A stretch of 64,000 nt of DNA from NCBI GenBank assembly GCA_028280405.1, contig JANQLW010000053.1, positions 59,816 through 123,815 on the forward strand, read 5' to 3'. The notes below the pieces were generated by a model. The model was not told the DNA's origin and made no database searches. It was given only the letters and a program-made list of their open reading frames with translations. Shown here in pieces: positions 59,158-64,000 of the stretch. The DNA is from Bacteroidales bacterium (lineage in GTDB: Bacteria; Bacteroidota; Bacteroidia; Bacteroidales; GCA-2711565). The first letter of the stretch is position 1. Every line of letters begins with the position of its first letter. A program made the position numbers and the translations under genes.

Positions 59158-62100
59158 ATGAAAAAACTACTTAGTTTATTTATAAAATTCCCCTTCTATT
59201 CCAATGTGATCATTGCTGTAATTTTGATTGCTGGTGTTACCAGCATGCTCAGCCTGAAAAAATCTTTCTTCCCGGAAATAGCATCTCGAGACATCACTAT
59301 TTCGGTTGCCTATCCGGGTGCATCTCCTAAAGAGATGGAAGAAGGTATTACTGTTAGAATAGAAGAGGCTTTAAGAGGAATTGTTGGAATTAAAGAAGTA
59401 AATTCCACATCCTCCGAAAACTTCGCAAATGTAAGAGTTACCACCACAGGTGAATACGACATAGATGAAACCCTGACCGAGGTCAAAAATGCAGTCGATG
59501 GAATTAGTTCCATGCCTGTTGGTGCAGAACGTCCGATTATTCGGAAACAACGTTCTGTAACCATGGCTATGTTTCTGGGATTATCAGGAGACGTAGATCT
59601 TTTAACTTTAAAGAAATACGCTGATGAAATAGAGAATGACCTCTATGCTTCCGGAGTGATGTCACAGATCAGTGTAACCGGTTATCCTCGTCTGGAATTA
59701 TCAGTAGAAGTTTCAGAAGAGAATCTAAATAGATATAATCTCAGTTTTGATGAAATACAACGGGCAGTATCCAATAACAACCGTGATGTATCAGGTGGGC
59801 AGATAAAATCCAAAGAAGAGGAAATGCTGATTCGTATTCGTTCCAGAAGTACGAAACCCAGCGACATTGAACAAATCATCCTAAGAGCAAATAAGGATGG
59901 TAGTAACTTAAGAATCATGGATGTTGCAAAAGTACATTTGCAATTTGAAGATGTATCTACCAGTTCCAGAATGAATGGAAAGACATCCATATCATTCAAC
60001 GTTCAGAAATTGCCTGAAGAGGATCTTCAAAAAATATCTGAATTCTGTAACAATTATGTTGAAGAGTTCAATCAAAAGCATAAGGATGTTACCCTTTATA
60101 TAACCTACGACTTTCTTGAAATGTTAGGAGCGCGTTTAAGCCTTTTATATAAAAACGGAGGAGTTGGTTTACTTTTGATTTTAATTTCATTAGGATTGTT
60201 TTTAAGCTTTAGGTTATCTCTATGGGTAGCATGGGGAATCCCGGCATCTTTCTTCTCGATGTTTGTGATTGCCGCTCAATTTGGAGTGACGATTAATATG
60301 ATTTCCTTATTCGGGATGATACTTGTCGTTGGTATACTTGTAGACGATGGAATTGTAATTGCCGAAAACATTTATGCTCATTTTGAAAAAGGTAAAAGTG
60401 CAAAACGTGCTGCTCTGGATGGAACCATGGAAGTATTGCCGGCTGTATTTACCTCAGTATCTACAACCATTGTAGCTTTTATTCCGCTCATGATGATCAC
60501 AAATGGGCGTATGCAATTTCTTTATGAAATGGCCTTTGTGGTAATATTCAGTTTGTTATTCTCACTTCTTGAAGCTTTCTTTGTATTACCGGCTCACTTA
60601 GGCAGTAAACATATCTTAAGGGCTAAACAAAGAGAAAACGTTGGCAAAAAAATCCGTAATACCATGGATAAGGTTTTGATGCTAATGCGTGACCGCTTCT
60701 ATGGTAAGCTATTGAGATTTGTTATAAAATGGAAATATGTTTTTGCTACATTGCCAATCGCTTTTATCCTTATAACAGTAGGACTAATTAAAGGAGAAGT
60801 CATTAAGGTCACATATTTTCCTCAAATACCATTTGACCAGTTCAATGTAAACCTGGCATTTAAACCAGGCATTGGTGAACAAAAAACACTTGAATACCTT
60901 GAACGATTCGACAAAGCAATCTGGGACGTCAATGATGATCTCAAAAAGCAAAAGAAAGATACGGCAGACTTCGTAAATTTCACCTTTGTAAATACAGGTA
61001 GTGCTTTCAATGGACAAGAGAATGGTTCTCATGCCGGTAGCATTATGGTATTGCTCAGGGATCTTGAAGACACGGATGTTAGCAGTTTTGAAATTGTACA
61101 AAGAGTACGTAATAAAATTGGGGAAATACCAGAAGCTGAAAAGTTTACCGTTGCCGGAAGGAATACATTCGGAACTCCTGTTTCTGTAAGTTTATTAGGG
61201 AAAAACCTTGAAGAGCTGAATAAAGCTAAAGATGAATTAATGGATAGAATGAATAAGATTTCCGCCATTAATAATATCACTGAGAATAATGCCGTAGGAA
61301 AACAGGAGGTTCTTTTAAAATTGAAACCTAAAGCATACTTTCTTGGCTTGAACCAGGCAAGCTTAACCAATCAGGTTCGTCAGGGATTTTTTGGAGGACA
61401 AGCTCAAAGGTTACAACAAGGTAAAGATGAACTGAGAATTTGGGTACGTTATCCAAAATCAGATCGATTAACTCTGGGTCAGTTAGAGAATATGAAAATC
61501 CGAACAGCTGCCGGAGAATTCCCACTTTCCGAATTAGCAGATTATAATATTGAGCGTGGTCCGGTTAGTATTAAGCGATTCAATGGTTCAAGGGAAATTC
61601 GTATCAGTGCAGATATGGTAAATCCATTAGATGCCGTTCCTCCCATTATGGAAGAGATTAATACGAAAATTCTCCCAGCTATACTTGCAAAATATCCATC
61701 TGTAAGAACAGAAGCTCAAGGACAGGCTCGTGATAGTCAGGAATCGATGGCTGAATTACAGAAGAATTTTATGATCTCATTCCTGATCATCATCTTCATG
61801 ATTATGATCCACTTTAAATCTGTAACCCAAGGAAGTATTGTTTTAATGATGATCCCATTGGCATGGTTAGGATCTATTTGGGGACATGGTATTGAAGGAC
61901 TGCAAAACTCAACCTTAAGTTTATGGGGTATGGTAGCTTTATCAGGCGTTATTATCAATGATGCAGTAGTATTTTTATCGAAATATAATTCGCTCCTTCT
62001 GGAAGGATTTAAAGTTAAGGAAGCTGTATACAGAGCAGGCCTTGCGAGGTTCAGGGCTATTGTTCTAACGACGATCACAACTACAGTTGGACTTTATCCT

Positions 62101-62328
62101 ATCATTTTGGAGACAAGCTTCCAGGCACAGTTTTTAAGGCCAATGGCAGTTGCGCTGGCATATGGCGTATTTGTCGGAACAGCCTTTATTCTGATACTAT
62201 TCCCGGTTCTCATTCTGGTTCTAAATGATTTTAAACGTTGGATTCAGTGGATTTTCTTTGGTGGAGAAATGAAAGAACCAGAAGAAGTAGAAAAGGCTAT
62301 TATAAACAGTAAAAGAATAATTGAATAA
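59158..62328 (+). CDS. RND efflux permease (AcrB/HAE family)
   Basis: 1056 aa inner-membrane pump with twelve helices and two large periplasmic loops. The motif GILVDDGIVIAENIY in TM4, near 395-410, carries the paired acidic residues for proton relay; the second half has GVIINDAVVFLSKYN. Also APFLG-like ISFNVQKLP and the N-terminal ITVSYPGASPKEME-like segment. Substrate is unknown. Starts 11 bases after the adaptor gene. Confidence 0.93.
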   Translation: MKKLLSLFIKFPFYSNVIIAVILIAGVTSMLSLKKSFFPEIASRDITISVAYPGASPKEMEEGITVRIEEALRGIVGIKEVNSTSSENFANVRVTTTGEYDIDETLTEVKNAVDGISSMPVGAERPIIRKQRSVTMAMFLGLSGDVDLLTLKKYADEIENDLYASGVMSQISVTGYPRLELSVEVSEENLNRYNLSFDEIQRAVSNNNRDVSGGQIKSKEEEMLIRIRSRSTKPSDIEQIILRANKDGSNLRIMDVAKVHLQFEDVSTSSRMNGKTSISFNVQKLPEEDLQKISEFCNNYVEEFNQKHKDVTLYITYDFLEMLGARLSLLYKNGGVGLLLILISLGLFLSFRLSLWVAWGIPASFFSMFVIAAQFGVTINMISLFGMILVVGILVDDGIVIAENIYAHFEKGKSAKRAALDGTMEVLPAVFTSVSTTIVAFIPLMMITNGRMQFLYEMAFVVIFSLLFSLLEAFFVLPAHLGSKHILRAKQRENVGKKIRNTMDKVLMLMRDRFYGKLLRFVIKWKYVFATLPIAFILITVGLIKGEVIKVTYFPQIPFDQFNVNLAFKPGIGEQKTLEYLERFDKAIWDVNDDLKKQKKDTADFVNFTFVNTGSAFNGQENGSHAGSIMVLLRDLEDTDVSSFEIVQRVRNKIGEIPEAEKFTVAGRNTFGTPVSVSLLGKNLEELNKAKDELMDRMNKISAINNITENNAVGKQEVLLKLKPKAYFLGLNQASLTNQVRQGFFGGQAQRLQQGKDELRIWVRYPKSDRLTLGQLENMKIRTAAGEFPLSELADYNIERGPVSIKRFNGSREIRISADMVNPLDAVPPIMEEINTKILPAILAKYPSVRTEAQGQARDSQESMAELQKNFMISFLIIIFMIMIHFKSVTQGSIVLMMIPLAWLGSIWGHGIEGLQNSTLSLWGMVALSGVIINDAVVFLSKYNSLLLEGFKVKEAVYRAGLARFRAIVLTTITTTVGLYPIILETSFQAQFLRPMAVALAYGVFVGTAFILILFPVLILVLNDFKRWIQWIFFGGEMKEPEEVEKAIINSKRIIE

Positions 62329-62339
62329 TCGTGTTGCAA

Positions 62340-63665
62340 ATGAAAGATATTATGAAAAAAACTTTAATCATTATCGGCTTATTGATCGGATTCACCGGTT
62401 TTCAAATGCAGGCACAACAAAAGTTGAGTTTGAAAGATGCAATTCAACTAGGTTTGGAAAATAATTTCCAGATCAAAATTTCTGATCAAAATGTGGAGAA
62501 AGCCCGTACAAATAATGATTGGGGTACGGTTGGCAAATATCCTTCGATTTCATTGGGAATCAATCTTAATAATAGATATACAAATGCTAAGAACATGACC
62601 ACTCCCGGAACAAGAGATAAAAACTTCATAACATCTCTGGTCCCAAATGTGAATGTAAGATGGACTTTATTTGATGGGTTCGGAATTAATATTACCAAGA
62701 ATAAATTGGAACTTCTTGAAAAATTTTCGGAAGGGAATGCCAGTATTGTAGTTGAGAATACAATACAGGCAATCATCCTGGCTTATTATAAGGTTCAGCT
62801 TGAGCAGGAGAAACTGAATGTCTTGGAATCTTTAAAAGGTATTTCCAAAGACAGATTTAGTTATGTTGAACAAAAGAAAGAATTTGGAAGTTCTGTTACT
62901 TATGATGTGCTTCAGGCCAAAAATGCTTATCTGAGTGATTCTGCAAGTTATTTATTGCAACAATTGAACTTGAAAAATGCCCGTTTAAACCTGAATCTTC
63001 TTTTGGGAGAAAAAGAGACTGTACAATACCAGTTAACAGAATCTTTACAAGTGATTAATACGAAATATGAACTTGCTGATTTAATGGATAAATTGATGGC
63101 GAACAATAAGAGTTTGAAAAATCAATACATTAATCAAACTATTTTAAAGAAGGAAATTGATTTTCAGAAAAGTAATCTGTACCCATCTGTTTCATTAAAT
63201 TCGGGATTTAATTATTATAATTCCAGAACAAAAGTTCCTAATGTTGATGCAGTGTTTTCAAATTCCTATGATTTCTATGCAAACGTTTCTTTAAGTTTCA
63301 ATTTATTTGATGGTGGCAGAACCAAAAGAGCGATTCAGCTTGCTAAAATCGATGAACGTATTGGTGAGCTTGGAATTGAAGAGATGCAACTACAGCTAAA
63401 AAATGTTTTATACAATATGTATGACCTATATAACATCCGCAAACAATTATTTGAAGTGGCTCAAGCGAATTTAGAAAGTGCAAAGCTTAATCTGGAAATT
63501 TCAAAAGAGAAGTTCAAGGCCGGTGCTATCAACTCATTTAATTACAGAGATATTCAATTGCTTTATTTGAATACTGCAATATCACAATACGAATCCATGT
63601 ATAACTTATTAGATACCCATACGGAATTAACGAGACTTACAGGCGGAATTATTGCACCTCAATAA
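62340..63665 (+). CDS. TolC family outer-membrane channel
   Basis: About 441 aa; ATG 62340 (MKDIMKKTLIII) or 62352 (MKKTLIII) may be the start, the GTG at 62331 less likely. Signal peptide to QMQAQQ, then two repeats of the OEP fold: LSLKDAIQLGLENN at the start, long coiled-coil helices, and amphipathic strands WTLFDGFG and SFNLFDGGRTKR that form the barrel. The third component of the export complex, 11 bases after the pump gene. Confidence 0.92.
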   Translation: MKDIMKKTLIIIGLLIGFTGFQMQAQQKLSLKDAIQLGLENNFQIKISDQNVEKARTNNDWGTVGKYPSISLGINLNNRYTNAKNMTTPGTRDKNFITSLVPNVNVRWTLFDGFGINITKNKLELLEKFSEGNASIVVENTIQAIILAYYKVQLEQEKLNVLESLKGISKDRFSYVEQKKEFGSSVTYDVLQAKNAYLSDSASYLLQQLNLKNARLNLNLLLGEKETVQYQLTESLQVINTKYELADLMDKLMANNKSLKNQYINQTILKKEIDFQKSNLYPSVSLNSGFNYYNSRTKVPNVDAVFSNSYDFYANVSLSFNLFDGGRTKRAIQLAKIDERIGELGIEEMQLQLKNVLYNMYDLYNIRKQLFEVAQANLESAKLNLEISKEKFKAGAINSFNYRDIQLLYLNTAISQYESMYNLLDTHTELTRLTGGIIAPQ

Positions 63666-63705
63666 TCCGAACCTAAAGAATCCCTTTTCAATAACATCCT
63701 ATGTT

Positions 63706-63748
63706 ACTTCAGTTCTCTTCGCCTTAGGGCGGGAGGCTGAAGTTTTTT
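63706..63748 (+). terminator. terminator of the RND operon
   Basis: ACTTCAG (63706) pairs with CTGAAGT (63737), inner CGCC/GGCG around TTAG, followed by a T run. Confidence 0.75.
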
Positions 63749-63762
63749 GCATGAATGCAAAG

Positions 63763-63804
63763 AAATAGCAGATAGAAGATATCAGATACTCAATATGCGA
63801 TATA
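63763..63804 (+). repeat. degenerate heptamer array of six units
   Basis: AAATAGC AGATAGA AGATATC AGATACT CAATATG CGATATA, sharing GATA or ATA in phase. Confidence 0.65.
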
Positions 63805-63867
63805 TTTTTTGATTGATGAATTTATGATTTTCGATATCAAAATGGATAAAGCCTCAATGAAAGGCAT

Positions 63868-63949
63868 GTCATCTTGAGCGTAGCGAAGGATCTCAATCTA
63901 TAAAGGTAGGCCGTATATTTAGGAGATCCTGAAACAAGTTGCCAATGAC
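63868..63949. repeat. dispersed GTCAT..GATCTC inverted element
   Basis: GTCATCTTGAGCG..GGATCTC (63868-63894) faces an imperfect complement ending ..AATGAC (63949); the outer GTCAT and inner AGGATCTC pair perfectly. Same type as the common GTCATTCTGAGCGAAG element of this phylum. No gene is visible in 63666-64000. Confidence 0.6.
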
Positions 63950-64000
63950 AGATTTATGCAATAAGCTTATTATTAAAGGATTGCATTTTGTATCCAGATG

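Overview
The window is a low-GC, chromosomal stretch of a Bacteroidota genome, probably an anaerobic or microaerobic member of the Bacteroidales/Marinilabiliales side of the phylum. Signs for this are the near absence of Shine-Dalgarno sequences, promoters of the TAnnTTTG type (best example TTTG-N19-TAcaTTTG before the RND pump operon), a eukaryotic-like citrate synthase, an RprX/RprY-like two-component pair, a DUF4296 lipoprotein after recQ, and C-terminal Phe on the porin. No rRNA, tRNA, prophage, transposase or CRISPR array was seen. The assignment below phylum level is inference.

Layout. 1-9 kb: histidine kinase fragment, YjbQ, citrate synthase and isocitrate dehydrogenase, DCC-family protein, PspC and LiaF-like membrane proteins, an OmpR-type two-component system and, divergent from it, a cysteine-rich exported protein behind four phased TTAACA repeats. 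9-16 kb: OsmC, FlK-like thioesterase, peptide deformylase-like, D-Tyr-tRNA deacylase, PdxJ, a solo DUF262/DUF1524 (GmrSD-like) nuclease, queuosine-precursor transporter, esterase, TatC. 16-27 kb: a dense sulfur-redox region. One minus-strand operon holds an SQR-like flavoprotein, DUF1641, TusE/DsrC-like and DsrE2; a second holds a Tat-exported molybdopterin oxidoreductase, its 4Fe-4S and NrfD subunits, two YeeE/YedE half-transporters and two membrane-anchored rhodaneses that share an identical C-terminal GGC tail. Each operon is divergent from a Crp/Fnr gene.

27-31 kb: AI-2E-type permease, CBS protein, PII-like protein and two DUF1538 membrane proteins, probably a regulated ion-transport module. 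31-35 kb: Rieske protein plus a cytochrome b fused to a twelve-motif multiheme cytochrome c, and a MobA-MobB fusion for molybdenum cofactor. 35-43 kb: MATE exporter, QueA, then a third sulfur locus: a lipoprotein with four rhodanese domains, a porin whose frame is broken by one UGA followed by a SECIS-like hairpin, and a periplasmic double rhodanese, divergent from a third Crp/Fnr gene. 43-54 kb: PssA, LptB, a relic that may be kdsD, RecQ, DUF4296, DeoC, glycosyltransferase, YgiQ, flavoprotein. 54-64 kb: large BNR-repeat protein and an RND adaptor-pump-TolC operon.

How the parts fit: the three Crp/Fnr paralogues, a common NTGAT-N4-ATCAN operator beside each, and the three sulfur loci look like one oxygen- or redox-controlled sulfur (perhaps also selenium) transfer network, with TatC and MobAB supplying export and cofactor for the molybdoenzyme. 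The most unusual items are the candidate selenocysteine porin, the GGC-tailed rhodaneses (one has no cysteine except the last residue), the graded loss of iron-sulfur ligands among the three Fnr paralogues, and many intergenic arrays with a strict 7-base period.
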